Shown here: piece after piece, positions 43,640 to 54,312 of the stretch
How the letters are laid out: every line of letters begins with the position of its first letter
Position numbering within the stretch: position 1 is the first letter of the stretch
NCBI GenBank assembly: GCA_029706075.1
Contig: JAINUG010000052.1
Location: 175,001 to 239,000 of the forward strand
DNA from: Aldrovandia affinis
Lineage: Eukaryota > Chordata > Actinopteri > Notacanthiformes > Halosauridae
Direction of reading: 5' to 3'
DNA: 64,000 nt
Position numbers and translations under genes: made by a program
The notes under the pieces: model-generated
Told to the model about the DNA's origin: nothing
The model's input: the letters and a program-made list of their open reading frames with translations, nothing else
Databases searched by the model: none

Positions 43640-44275
43640 CCAAGCAACACTCGCCAGCTATGACTATTCATTAGCAGGCCAAGCTAGCAATGTGAGAACG
43701 AGGTCTGCAAATAATCTGAATAATCTTCTGACAAAATACATCTCTAGCTGCTTGCTAAATATATTAATATATACATGCTTTATCACACACGAGATGTGCT
43801 AAATTTGTCCGATTATTACTCATTCACATCAAAAGCAAAATGCTAATCTTTCCTGTTCCTGTTTCCTGATAAAAAAATCCTGAGCTTTCCTGTTTTCCAG
43901 ATCTTTCCTTATACAATGACTCGCCCCACCTTTCCCCAGAGTGGACACACATCCCTGTCAATGCCATATTAAGTTCCTCCTGCAAAGGACACAGTCCACG
44001 ATGCAAAAGGGCCTGACTGCAGCTGATGATCTGGAACCGCTGATTTGCCACCGCGCCCACCAGCCACGTTACACGTGGTAACTACGGCGTTGACCCCAGT
44101 GACCCGCCCCGAGTGAAAAGTGAGCCGTAGCAACGGGGAGTATCTGAGGCGACAGCTCAGGGGAAAACACTTCCGCCGGCTTGCACTGGCACTCCTCAAA
44201 AACGTGAACTCTCACATCTTTGTGCTTGTGCCCGAGAATGCGAGGCAGCTCACGGATCCCACAAGGCCTTTCATA
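43640..44275. other. Nothing recognised
   Basis: No gene or mobile element can be supported. Confidence 0.4.
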
Positions 44276-44279
44276 TGTT

Positions 44280-44435
44280 TCACCATCAGACCATTAATAC
44301 AGGCCGAACAGCACACTGGGCCATCAATACAGGATGAACAGCACATTGGACCATTAATACAGGCCGAAGAGCACTCTGGATCATTAAAGCAGGCTGAACA
44401 GCACACTGGACCATCTATACAGGCTGAACAGAGTG
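44280..44435. repeat. Tandem repeat, unit 30 bp
   Basis: Five copies of ACCATTAATACAGGC(C/T)GAAC followed by AGCACACTGG. The unit is a multiple of three, so a periodic open frame runs through it on both strands. A second repeat at 44640-44775 has about 3.5 copies of GTTAAGGACACATGTTGATT followed by GAATCCTGGCCAAA. Confidence 0.92.
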
Positions 44436-44779
44436 GATCACCTCAGCACCTGTGTCTCTGGGACAGAATGCAGATGACACCATCGCTCTGTTGAGGAACC
44501 GGTGCCGGTGTAACCATCGGAGCTCGTCGGACCCGCCTTCAACGTTAGTTCTCATCTTCATCAACACAGTCTGACAAGTTCAGCGATCACCGCAACTAAT
44601 TAGCTAAAAAAACACACTAACACCTGCATTTGTAAATCAAAGTTAAGGACAAATTTTATCCTGGCCAAAGTTAAGAACACATGTTGATTGAATCCTGGCC
44701 AAAGTTAAGGACACATGTTGATTGAATCCTGGCCAAAGTTAGGGACACATGTTGATTGAATCCTCGCCAGGAGTCTCAA

Positions 44780-45410
44780 ATAGCATGCCATACGTGTGGC
44801 GAGGAGGCACCTGAATATCGCCATGACAATGAGTGTTTGATGACAATTTGACCTTAGATATTTGGCTCTTAAATTGCTGTTGAAAAAGCCTGTTTGACAA
44901 GCACAATAGAAACAAGTTTACATTTAACAAAGAATGTCAGCCTCAGGTTGCATTTGACACAGAGAGAATGGACTTTCTTCATTCGACTCGCTATGGCTGC
45001 AATGGCACTAATAAAGGAATTAAATGAATAACTGACTGGCGGTATATGAATATTTTAATACAAACATCAACATTTCCACGGATTTTCCAATAATGAACAA
45101 CGCAAAGTCCTGTCCAGCCAGCTTGGACAAACATAGAATTACAAACATAGAACCCTGCAGTTATGGAAATTATGAGTTCTGTTTTAAACACCTTTCATTA
45201 TGCTTATTCGACACAAACACATTAACACAAAGGGCTGAATAAACAACACTTTAATGTTTAATTGTTCTTTTTTATGCTTAATTGTTTTTTAATCAAGTAC
45301 CTTTTATTGTAATGCTAATTACGAAATCAGAACTCCTTTAATTAAGATAATGAAGTCCTTCCTATGAGCATAAAATCAAGATTTGAGGTCTCTGTGACAG
45401 AAAGGAGCTC
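44780..45410. other. Nothing recognised
   Basis: AT-rich DNA without a supported feature. Confidence 0.4.
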
Positions 45411-45416
45411 CATATA

Positions 45417-45560
45417 TGGCAGTAGTAGTACAGTGGTTAGGGAGCTGGGCTTGTAATGCTAAAGGTTGCAGGTTTCATTCCCAGGTGGGGCACTGCCATT
45501 GTACCTTTGAGCCAGGTACTTAATGTAAACTGTGTAAGTTGCTGTGTAACTGTGCCTGCT
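45417..45560 (+). mobile_element. tRNA-derived SINE, 3'-truncated
   Basis: A box TACAGTGGTTAGGGAGCTGG and B box GGTTGCAGGTTTCATTCCC, with a body like the SINE at 5841 (GTGGGGCACTGCCATTGTAC). It ends at an (AAT)n array. Confidence 0.85.

Positions 45561-45561
<1 letters not shown>

Positions 45562-45646
<85 letters not shown>
45562..45646. repeat. (AAT)n microsatellite
   Basis: About 28 near-perfect AAT copies. The array resumes at 46013-46053 on the other side of the SINE. Confidence 0.97.
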
Positions 45647-45648
<2 letters not shown>

Positions 45649-46011
45649 GCGGCACGGTGGTGCAGTGGATAGCACTGTCGCCTCACAGCAAGAAGGTCTC
45701 GGGTTCGAATCCAGGCCGGGGGCCTTTCTGTGTGGAGTTTGCATGTTCTCCCCGTGTCCGCGTGGGTTTCCTCCGGGTACTCCGGTTTCCTCCCACAGTC
45801 CAAAGACATGCACGTTAGCCTAATTGGAGAGTCTAAATTGCCCGTAGGTATGAGTGTGTGAGTGAATGGTGTGTGTGCCCTGTGATGGATTGGCGACCTG
45901 TCCAGGGTTTATTCCTGCCTCTCGCCCCTATGCATGCTGGGATAGGCTCCAGCCCCCCCGCAACCCTGACCAGGAATAAGCGGCTTAGACAATGAGATGA
46001 GATGAGATGAG

Positions 46012-46012
<1 letters not shown>
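45647..46012 (+). mobile_element. V-SINE (HE1/DANA type), nearly complete
   Basis: A tRNA head has A box GGTGGTGCAGTGGATAGCAC and B box GGGTTCGAATCC. The conserved V-SINE core TGTGTGGAGTTTGCATGTTC / TCCCCGTG...GGGTTTCCTCCGGG / CACAGTCCAAAGACATGC follows. The LINE-like tail is CTGGGATAGGCTCCAGCCCC...(ATGAG)n. It is inserted within the AAT array. Family naming is from memory. Confidence 0.92.
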
Positions 46013-46056
<44 letters not shown>

Positions 46057-46059
46057 TGC

Positions 46060-47800
46060 TTTACAGAAAATTTGAAAACAAAGGCCTAAACCCCCAGAAA
46101 GTCAGAAAGCGAGACAAAAACCTCCCCAGGGAAGGGAAAACCGCTCCTGCAGTGGCAGGGGGGGTTAAGAGTCTTATTTTTACCAGCAGGTCAGGACAAT
46201 GCATTGTGAAACTGGCCACACCCCTCCTGCCTGTTTGCTCCAAAGCTGCCCACCGCTAAAACCGGACGCAAACTCAAATTCCAAGCAGCTCAGCGGACAA
46301 AGAGTCATCTGTACCTACATCTTGTGCTTCCCTTGTCGCTGGTGCTAGCCCACAGAGCCAGCACTCAAAGTCATCCATGCCTGCTGTGCGCACTTCTGTG
46401 CAAGTCCCACCGATACACCTGACCCCAGAGGGTAGATGTCAGAGGTTAACGTGCTAGCCGCTCAGACAGACAAGAGATGTGCTTGTGAATCATCTTTTGC
46501 TGCATAGCTAATGTTTACAGCAGGTTGTCACACAGTGGTGGACAGCGAGATACACGTGAAATAATAAGTTAATGTTCATTGCTGTATATTACACACTTTT
46601 GACATTCATACACACACACACACACACACACATACACACACATACACACACATACACACACCCGGGTCTGCTTTGCACACCACTCACAGGGCGACCGCTG
46701 ACAGTAAACACTGAGACTTTGCCCCCGTTACATGCACCGGAGTAGTTACAGTGTACATGCAGTTGTTTTCATGCATGTTAAAAACATTTACATTCCATAT
46801 TAGGCAACATTTTAAGAAGGGGTGGGTCACAGAAAATGCATTAGCTGAAGAAGGTCGTGGGAACAACTAGTTTACAGCATCTGTGTGGAAGCTGGCTGGA
46901 CAACTAGCTAACGAACATGAAAACTGATTCTTAGTATATTAAACAGTATATTACAATTATTATTATTCTCATCATTATTTGTACAACCTTTATTTTACTA
47001 GGATGTAACATCAAGATTTAAAACCTGTTTTTGCAACTGAGACCTAGGTCAGGGTGTTTGCGCTACAGGACTTTCTTTCTTTACTTTGTTGCTACAATAG
47101 TCAAATCTATACTCGGTTAATTTAGTAGTTAATTTAGCTGGCAGAAATGACACATGATTTATGACCACATGAACAGCAGCTTGACAATAATATGTTTGTT
47201 TGAAGCACATCTGATTGTGCTCGTTTGAAGAAACCAAGGGTTTACCCTTTGGTCATTTTGTAAGTAGCGCCAACACTTTAATGAATTCCTTTTCCCCCAA
47301 TCTTACAGAACACGCCGATCCTGCTCAGACGGTAGCCCGCAGATTCAGCCGCAAATCAGCAGCACACCGGTAGAATAAATTATTTAAATTATTATCGGCA
47401 CATAAAAGGAACAAAGCTATTAATGTGCTCTCTCATTATTCCTCAGTCCTTGTTCTCATACAGACCACAAAGTGTTCACTACAGGACAACTCAATAAAAA
47501 TTGATTCAATCCAATCCAATTCAATTTCTAACATTCTACCTTTTGATGCCTTTTTTGTACTGTCTACTTAGATATTAAAACAAATGAAGAGGAAAAAGTA
47601 GACAGACAATCATAAAGGTTGGGGACAAATTGGAATTTTTCAATGTGGTGTACTTACCTTATCATTTTACATAGATTATCACCCATTATAATCATGAAAC
47701 AATGGCACTATGCATTATAACCATGATTATTACCATAACCATAACCAACCATTATAACCATGGGACAGATCAATATACATAGAGACCTTCTGGAGACTCC

Positions 47801-47846
<46 letters not shown>

Positions 47847-47950
47847 ACACACATACACATACACACACAAAACTGTATACACCACTATTCTGATAATTCA
47901 ACACTGGTGTCAGCATCAAAGCCCCATGACGAAGCTTACAGCTGCAATTA
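46060..47950. other. No gene recognised; (CA)n tracts
   Basis: CA microsatellites at 46611-46662 and 47803-47870. A possible LINE 3' tail lies near 47490-47525 (AATAAAAATTGATTCAATCC). Otherwise nothing is supported. Confidence 0.5.
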
Positions 47951-47951
47951 A

Positions 47952-48070
47952 CACTGAGGGCCAGATTTACTAAGATAGTCGCAGCACAAAGGCGGTCACT
48001 ATTTTGCGGTGGCAAATAGTGACACATTAACAATCAATATACTAAGATTGGTTTTGTTATATACTCACTA
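47952..48070. mobile_element. Truncated copy of the GAGGGCCAG-ended element
   Basis: TGAGGGCCAGATTTACTAAG and the following 100 bp align with 12325-12440, including the GCAAAT/GACACATTAA and CTAAGA(C/T)TGGTT blocks. No right end was found. Confidence 0.7.
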
Positions 48071-48432
48071 TACTTTTGAGTATTAACTAGATATAAATAC
48101 ACAAGAGAAAGGAGAAAGCTTTATCGTTCTTTACTATGGCACGCAGGTTCAACACAAGAACACACCGCATGCACCGAATGCATAACCACAAGCCCGTAGG
48201 ATCAAACTTAATGCCAATAGAAATACATAACATATCCCTCCCCCTTTACCTTGAATGCCATAATTCTTTAATTGCAAACATTAGACTGTTCAAGTCTGCT
48301 TAAATAAACTATTTTGTAAATAAAGGTCTACATGAACTTTTGCCTGAACTAGGGAATGAGGGTAGACTGCCTCTACTCCCAGACTTAACCCTGGGGTTTA
48401 TTCTGTCCCAATGCTGTGGGTTAGTCCCTAGA

Positions 48433-50560
48433 CTACAGTGTCAGTCTATCTGGAGGTTGTCTCTCTCTTCTGGGGTAAGTACGACCTACAGATGGGTCAA
48501 CAGTCACCTTGTCTCTTGGCGAGGACTGTGTGAGCCCAGGCATTGGGAAAACAACCTCTGATGTAAGCCCTAGTGTGTCTGGAGCCATGTCCAGATCTAG
48601 AGGTTGTTGTAGGGGTTCTTCTGGAGATGGTTGTGGTTCCAGATACACTACCGGTCATACGTTTTAGAACACCCCCATTTTCCAGTTTTTACTGAAATGT
48701 AAGCAGTTCAAGTCCACTGAATAACCTGAAATGGTACACAAGTGGTACCATTGGTAAATGGTAAAAAAAAAGTTTAGGTTACCAAAAACTGAAAAATAAT
48801 GTACATTTTTTGGCAGTGAGTAGTTTCCTACACCATCAAAAGGCACTTGGAAACTGGAGGAAAATCTGACAGGAAGAGCTCTGGCATACCCAAAGCCACA
48901 ACAAAATCAGAAGACAAGTTTCTGAGAGTCAACAGCTTGCGTGATAGGTGGCTCACAGAACAACAGCTTCAAACACAGCTTAACACTGGTCGAAGTAAGG
49001 AAGTCTCAGTTTCAACAGTGAAGAGAAGACTTCGAGCTGCAGGTTTGACAGGTCGAGTGGCAGTAAGAAAGCCATTGCTAAGATGGCAAAATAAGAAAAG
49101 AGGCTTGCCTGGGCCATGAAGCACCACCAGTGGACTACTGAAGACTGGAAGAAGGTCTTATGGACCGATTCATCTAAATTTAAAATCTTCGGTTCATCAC
49201 GCAGGGTTTTCCTACGCCGTCGAATAGGCGAAAGGATGGTTCCTCAGTGTGTGACACCAACTGTCAAACATGGAGGAGGAAGCGTGATGGTCTGGGGCTC
49301 TTTTGCTGGATCCACAGTTGGCGACTTGCACAGAGTGACCGTTAACTGACGTTAACCCATGTTAACCCATTACTTGTTCCCTGAAAAGGCTTCTTTTTTT
49401 TTTATACCTCTGGCAGTTTACCGCTTACCTTTGTGCCATTTTAGGCTATTCACTGGACTTGACCTGCTTAAATTTCAGTAAAAACTGGAAAATTGGAGTG
49501 TTCTAAAACTTTGGACCGGTAGTGTAGGTCTCCAGTGGTGGATCATGGGTTGTCAGCTGAGGTGAGGGTTCACTAGAGCTAGACAAGTGCAAGAGCTGAT
49601 CCACATGTCTTCTCCAGATGAGATGATCTGCGGTTTCCACTGTGTATGACACAGGTCCAGTTTGTGTCACAACTGTTGCTGGCATCCACTTGGCACCCTT
49701 AGTGTAGTTCCGAGCAGGTACATTATCTCCAGCTGTGAAGCTCCTGTGTTTTCCTCTGACACAGCACTCCACTTGAGCTGTCTGCTGGGTGTGTACAATT
49801 TCCTTGGTCTTTTGAGGTCTCAAGAGGTCAAGTCTAGTGCAGAGCTGTCTTCTCATCATCGCGGAAGCAGGAGAAACCTTGGTGGTAGCATGAGGGGTGT
49901 TTCGATGTGACAGCAGAAACGCACTGAGACGTCTGTTCAGGGAACCATTTCTCTGGGAGGATTTTAGACCTTGTTTTAGGGTCTGTACAAACCTTTCAGC
50001 CAACCCATTGGTAGCTGGGTGATGTGGTGCTGACTTAATGTGCTGGATCCCGTTTTCTTCCATGAAGATTTTGAATTTGTCAGATACCAGCTGTCGCCCA
50101 TTATCACTCACTAATTGTTGTGGTAGTCCAAACCTGCTGAAGATAGATCTCAGCTCCTCAATGGATCTCTCTGATGAAGTACTCATCATAATGGCAACCT
50201 CAGGCTATTTACTGTGAGCATCAACTACAGAACATCAAGAACATGTGCTCTTCAAATGGCCCAGCGATGTCTATGTGGACTCTCTGCCATGGTTCTTCCA
50301 GCCAGCTCCAAGCGATGGTGCGAGCTGCGGGGCATTTCTCAGCTTCTGGCAAGCTGGACAAGCCTTGGCTTTCTCTTCAATAGCTGCATCCAAACCTGGC
50401 CACAGAAGTGCAATCTCTTTCTTTCGCACCACACCACAATGTCCTGAGTGGAGCTCATCAAGCACCTTCTCTCTCAGGGATGGTGGAATAATGACTCTAT
50501 ACCCCCAGAGAAGACACCCGGACTGGACTGTGAGCTCATTCCTCCCCATCAGGTATGGCT
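48433..50560 (-). pseudogene. Gypsy integrase region, split by a Tc1 insertion
   Basis: Reading from the right: an HHCC zinc-binding segment (ELHSGHCGVVRKKEIALLWP...CPACQKLRN) at 50271-50549. Next is a core with LVSDNGRQLVSDKF and NGLAERFVQTLKQG at 49503-50189. That long frame (about 228 codons) continues through a chromodomain-position C-terminal part to HDPPLET, where the Tc1 element begins. The rest of the protein resumes on the far side of the Tc1 copy at 48433-48648 (YLEPQPSPEEPLQQP to a stop). The first catalytic Asp region near 50190-50270 contains stops or shifts. It is inactive. Confidence 0.88.
48646..49524 (+). mobile_element. Internally deleted Tc1-like element, copy 2
   Basis: Ends CACTACCGGTCATACGTTTT and AAAACTTTGGACCGGTAGTG, inside TA dinucleotides at 48644 and 49525. 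The plus strand keeps the paired-like DNA-binding region (48847-49119, with SEDKFLRVNSLRDRWLT) and WTDSSKFKIFGSSRRVF with the first catalytic Asp, then VKHGGGSVMVWGSFAG (49116-49349). Sequence for the second Asp and the Glu is deleted. It interrupts the Gypsy integrase frame at a TA inside a tyrosine codon. Confidence 0.93.
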
Positions 50561-51184
50561 TAAAACTGTGTCATCTCTCCTCCCCTTCCATCAGTGATGA
50601 TGTTCATAACCTCTGACATGACAGGGTCAATGCGTGTGTGTTTCTTTTAGTTTCTTCACAAGTCATTTTGCTTCTTCTCAAGCAAATCAAGTGAATCAAA
50701 TTAACGCTAAATGCTTCCTGCTTGAAACCTGACACCTTGATTGCCACAGAAGAACATTCTGACACAACCCAAGTAGGAGTACCTGAGACAGTTATGAGAA
50801 AAAACTTACACCTGACTGTTGGATTAGCCCCGAGCCAAATCAAATCATTCTTCAGCAGTGCACCATTCATAATATCTACCAAATTACCTTGACTTTGTTT
50901 GACAAGAGATTAGGATCTTGGCCAGCTCAGACACCTTATCTGTAAAGAAAGCTCTTCATAACCGCCGTGCTTGGAAAAGAGCTGGGGGGTTTCAAACACA
51001 AGACACGCAAGAAGGTGACTGACCTATCCTAAAAAATATGGAACAGAGACGGGGTTCTGAACTCGGTTTAGGGGGGTTCAGTTAGCCGGTTCAGTTCCCA
51101 CTGCATTAGTTCCTCCTGACTACGCCAACTGCCCCCTGGCTACCAGCTGTCATCAGTGAGAGATACGCCTCGCCTCCAATCAGA

Positions 51185-51375
51185 ACTAACTCTCCTGTAG
51201 TACTGTGTGTGGCCTGTAGGGTGTAAAATAGTCACTGTCTCTCCTGTAGTATTGTGTGTGGCCTGTAGGGTGTGAAATAGTCTCTGGCACTCATGTAGTA
51301 CTGTCTGTGGTCTGTATGATGTAAAACAGTCACTGGCTCTCCTGTAGTACTGTGTGTGGCTTTAGGGTGTGAAAT
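51185..51375. repeat. Tandem repeat, unit about 48 bp
   Basis: Four copies of CTCTCCTGTAGTACTGTGTG followed by TGGCCTGTAGGGTGTAAAATAGTCACTG-like sequence. A second short repeat (CAGGTAAACCACTAAAACCA, three copies) follows at 51405-51530. Confidence 0.88.
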
Positions 51376-51974
51376 AGTCACAACTGACAATTCCAAAGAA
51401 GACACAGATAAACCACTAAAACCACCTTCTACATCCACCCAGACCAACACACAGGTAAACCACTAAAAACCACCCAGACTAATCACAGGTAAACCACTAA
51501 AACCACAATGATCAAGCACAGGTAAACAGCTGGATTCATGCAGCCTGTTTTTTATTTTCTCAGAGCAGCTCCAGCCCCTCACACACTGCAGGGTTTGAAT
51601 GTCCCATTCAGCGTTATCCCAGGGCCTCAGAAGCTGAAGCAGAGCTTGACAAGCAGCCTACAGTCAAACGTGCACGAGAACCCTGCTTCTCATTCAGCAT
51701 AAAAAGACAAAATACTTATTTCTCTTATCAACTGTTTTTGTTTTTTAGTTGCTGAAAGGAATGCATCCTGAAACATCCTGCATCATCCAATGAAAGTGTT
51801 TCACTGCCATCCAGTAAAACTCAAGTGTGCGAGTCAGGGGATCACTTGGAAATTCGTCAGTAGACGGTGCCTAAACTCAAATGCCGCACTTCATCTGGGC
51901 CTACTGCTCCAACCTCTACTGTCATGGGGAGGGATTTCTCCTTCAAATCAGCAACCAGTTCAGACCCAGGAAAC

Positions 51975-52095
51975 CAGGTGAGGTGAGTTAACTGTGTAAT
52001 CAGCTGCTTTAATTGATTAATTAAGTGCTGAGTAACAATGAAAACCAGCAGGTCCTGTGGCTCTCCAGGACCACAGTTGAGGACCCCAGCATTAA
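51975..52095. mobile_element. hAT-like MITE fragment
   Basis: TTAACTGTGTAATCAGCTGC / AAGTGCTGAGTAACAATGAAAACCAGCA matches 63430-63500, then ends GGACCACAGTTGAGGACCCC. Confidence 0.65.
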
Positions 52096-52099
52096 ATAA

Positions 52100-54312
52100 T
52101 AATTGAAGCGCTGTTGAAATTTATGCACATTAAAACGGTTAATCATACAGTTTTACAATGATCCCATTAACATGAGTCATTAAGAGAGTTAATTTACGTC
52201 TGGCGTTTATGAAAAACCGCGGAGTTAATAAACCAGAACTAATAACTCTATGAGCATCTACACTGTTGGCCAAGTCAAATTCAGTTTGGTAAATGCTTGT
52301 TCTTTGAAAATGAAGGACTTCTAAATAGTCGTCTTACTACATTTTGTTAAGCGTGATGCCAGAAATGGCTTGAAATTATAGTGCTTGAAGCAAAACAAGG
52401 TGAGCCATTCAGTGTGTGTACTTCTGAAGAGAAAGGTGTAAACGCTGATGCTGTTGTGTGTTTTAGGCCTGAACAGGGCTCATAAAACGTTGAGAAGAGT
52501 GGACTTTTTGTGCCCATTAACGCCCAGCTGGGAGGAGAGAACCGTCTTGGATTGTTGTAAAGGTGTAACGCCTCCGCCTCACACCGAAAAAACTCCCTAC
52601 TCCTGAGGCTAAAGATTATTTTACACAGTTCAAAGGCTGGAATCATTCATTGTAATTATATCCCTGTTCCAAAAACCTCTCCCTATGGCTGCTTGGCTTT
52701 TTCGAGAGCTTAGAATTATAGGTTTCTATATTCATGGTAAGGCCTTCAGACACCAACCTTTCGAATGTCTAAGTACCTTATCACAGCACTGCTGTGTAAC
52801 ACGTCCATGTACATTTTTTATAAAAACCACCATTAAAAAAAACGTAGTCAGGTGTTTCACCTACTGTTTGGCAAAGGGACATAAAATAAATTATTATGTT
52901 ACACTCTACTTTTTTCACTTTCAGGTATGCTATAACGCCTATAATTCTGAGATTTGTATTGGTAAATATGAGATTATGTGTTTATTTGTAACTTTATACA
53001 AATTCCGCAGCTCCAAGCTCTCCCACTCTTCTTCGGCTGTCCCTATAATTGTGCCGTCTTCGTCTGAAGGGTGTTTTGACTACCCCGATGAGTCAACTGC
53101 AGACATGAACGGCATCACGTGATTTCATAAGAACCGTGTGCCGGACACCAACTGGCGTTACAGACAGCTCGGCTACAGTTGTTTGTTGAATGTTAACTAA
53201 TGCGAAGCGTACAGACCAGTGTTAATGTCTGTACGGCCTGCTACATTCAGTCTTAACAACCACTGAAACCAACGTACGAACAGTTGAAGTTTATGGATGC
53301 TGTCAAATTCGCCGTAACGAAAATCAATACCTGTCAATTACAGCTAGCGGGACCCTCTGACACAGCAGTGTGTAGCCTAGTCTATGTGTGACAGCTGGAG
53401 GGTGTACGGATTTAACAAACTGAATCGATAAAATAAGAATAAATAGAAGAAAGAATGTGACCTTGAACCGTGTGAAATAAGCAGAACTATTGATGGGGGA
53501 TGAGAGGGATGAGAGTGGCAAAACGGAGAAATGTCCCGCCGAGACAGACTTTTAAGCTTGTAGTTGTGCTCACTTCAGTGAAGTGGGTCCCATCCACAGC
53601 CCGGTCCCGGGTCACCTCAGGGGACGTGCATTTTCACCATCAAACACGATTTTATCGTTGGCTGCACAAAAAATGTTACCTTTTTCTTCCCACTGTAATA
53701 TTAATCGTTAGTATGCTATGTTCATGTCTGGTCCATGCTAGAACTTTATGCGCGGAACCCTTTCACGTTATCAGGGAACTGAAGTGAAGGATATTAACAA
53801 GGTTTGTTTTATCGGCATATGACTGTTTTGTTTTTAACTTAACATACATTATGAATGAGCACTTCACTCAGGAAGCCGCTGTATGAATTATAAATACTAA
53901 AAGCGGTATCCATAATACCCATTAAAACGCCTCGCCCGTACAGAAAATTTCTCAGAAAGTTCCGCTGCCATGGAAGTTTGTGAGAGAGGAACATGATTTA
54001 CTCGACAGGCGTTGATGTCAGCGCGCAAAGTGGGGCAAGCAAAATACGATAAAAACGTTAAAAAGTCACCTTTAAAACAACTTGATCTGACATCGATTCA
54101 ATGTATTTTTTTATATTACAAGTTCGCCCAAGAATATGCAGTTAATTCTGCTATATGAAACTCCATTTTAATGAACTAATAAGCAGGTGATTAGCTAAGT
54201 ATTAGCATACCAGTAGTACAGGAAGCCAAAAACTGCTTTTCGACTGTTAAATAATTGACCATCTTTACAAGACGACAAACATCAAAAAAATTTACTAGAC
54301 ACGTCACGTAGC
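52100..54312. other. No gene established; weak exon-like stretches
   Basis: A 95-residue plus-strand frame at 53500-53787 has a basic N-terminal part and a hydrophobic segment (FLPTVILIVSMLCSCLVHA). An acidic minus-strand reading near 52995-53090 (PSDEDGTIIGTAEEEWES) looks protein-like. Neither has a recognised domain or convincing splice context. Confidence 0.3.

Larger units (their letters stand above)
48080..50620 (-). mobile_element. 5'-truncated Gypsy-type retrotransposon, interrupted by a Tc1 copy
   Basis: On the minus strand the integrase end of pol is followed by a non-coding stretch. Near 48236-48252 comes a purine tract GGTAAAGGGGGAGGGA, then TATGTTATGTATTTC, a candidate 3' LTR start. 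The LTR is cut short near 48080. Protease, reverse transcriptase and RNase H are missing, so the element is truncated to the right of about 50620. Confidence 0.75.

Noticed and set aside
44120-44494. 124-codon frame with repeated GPSIQ/AEQHTG motifs
   Set aside because: The open frame comes from a 30-bp tandem repeat. Both strands are open through it.
53500-53787. 95-codon frame with a hydrophobic segment
   Set aside because: No domain, no splice-site support and no homology I can name. It is noted only as weak.
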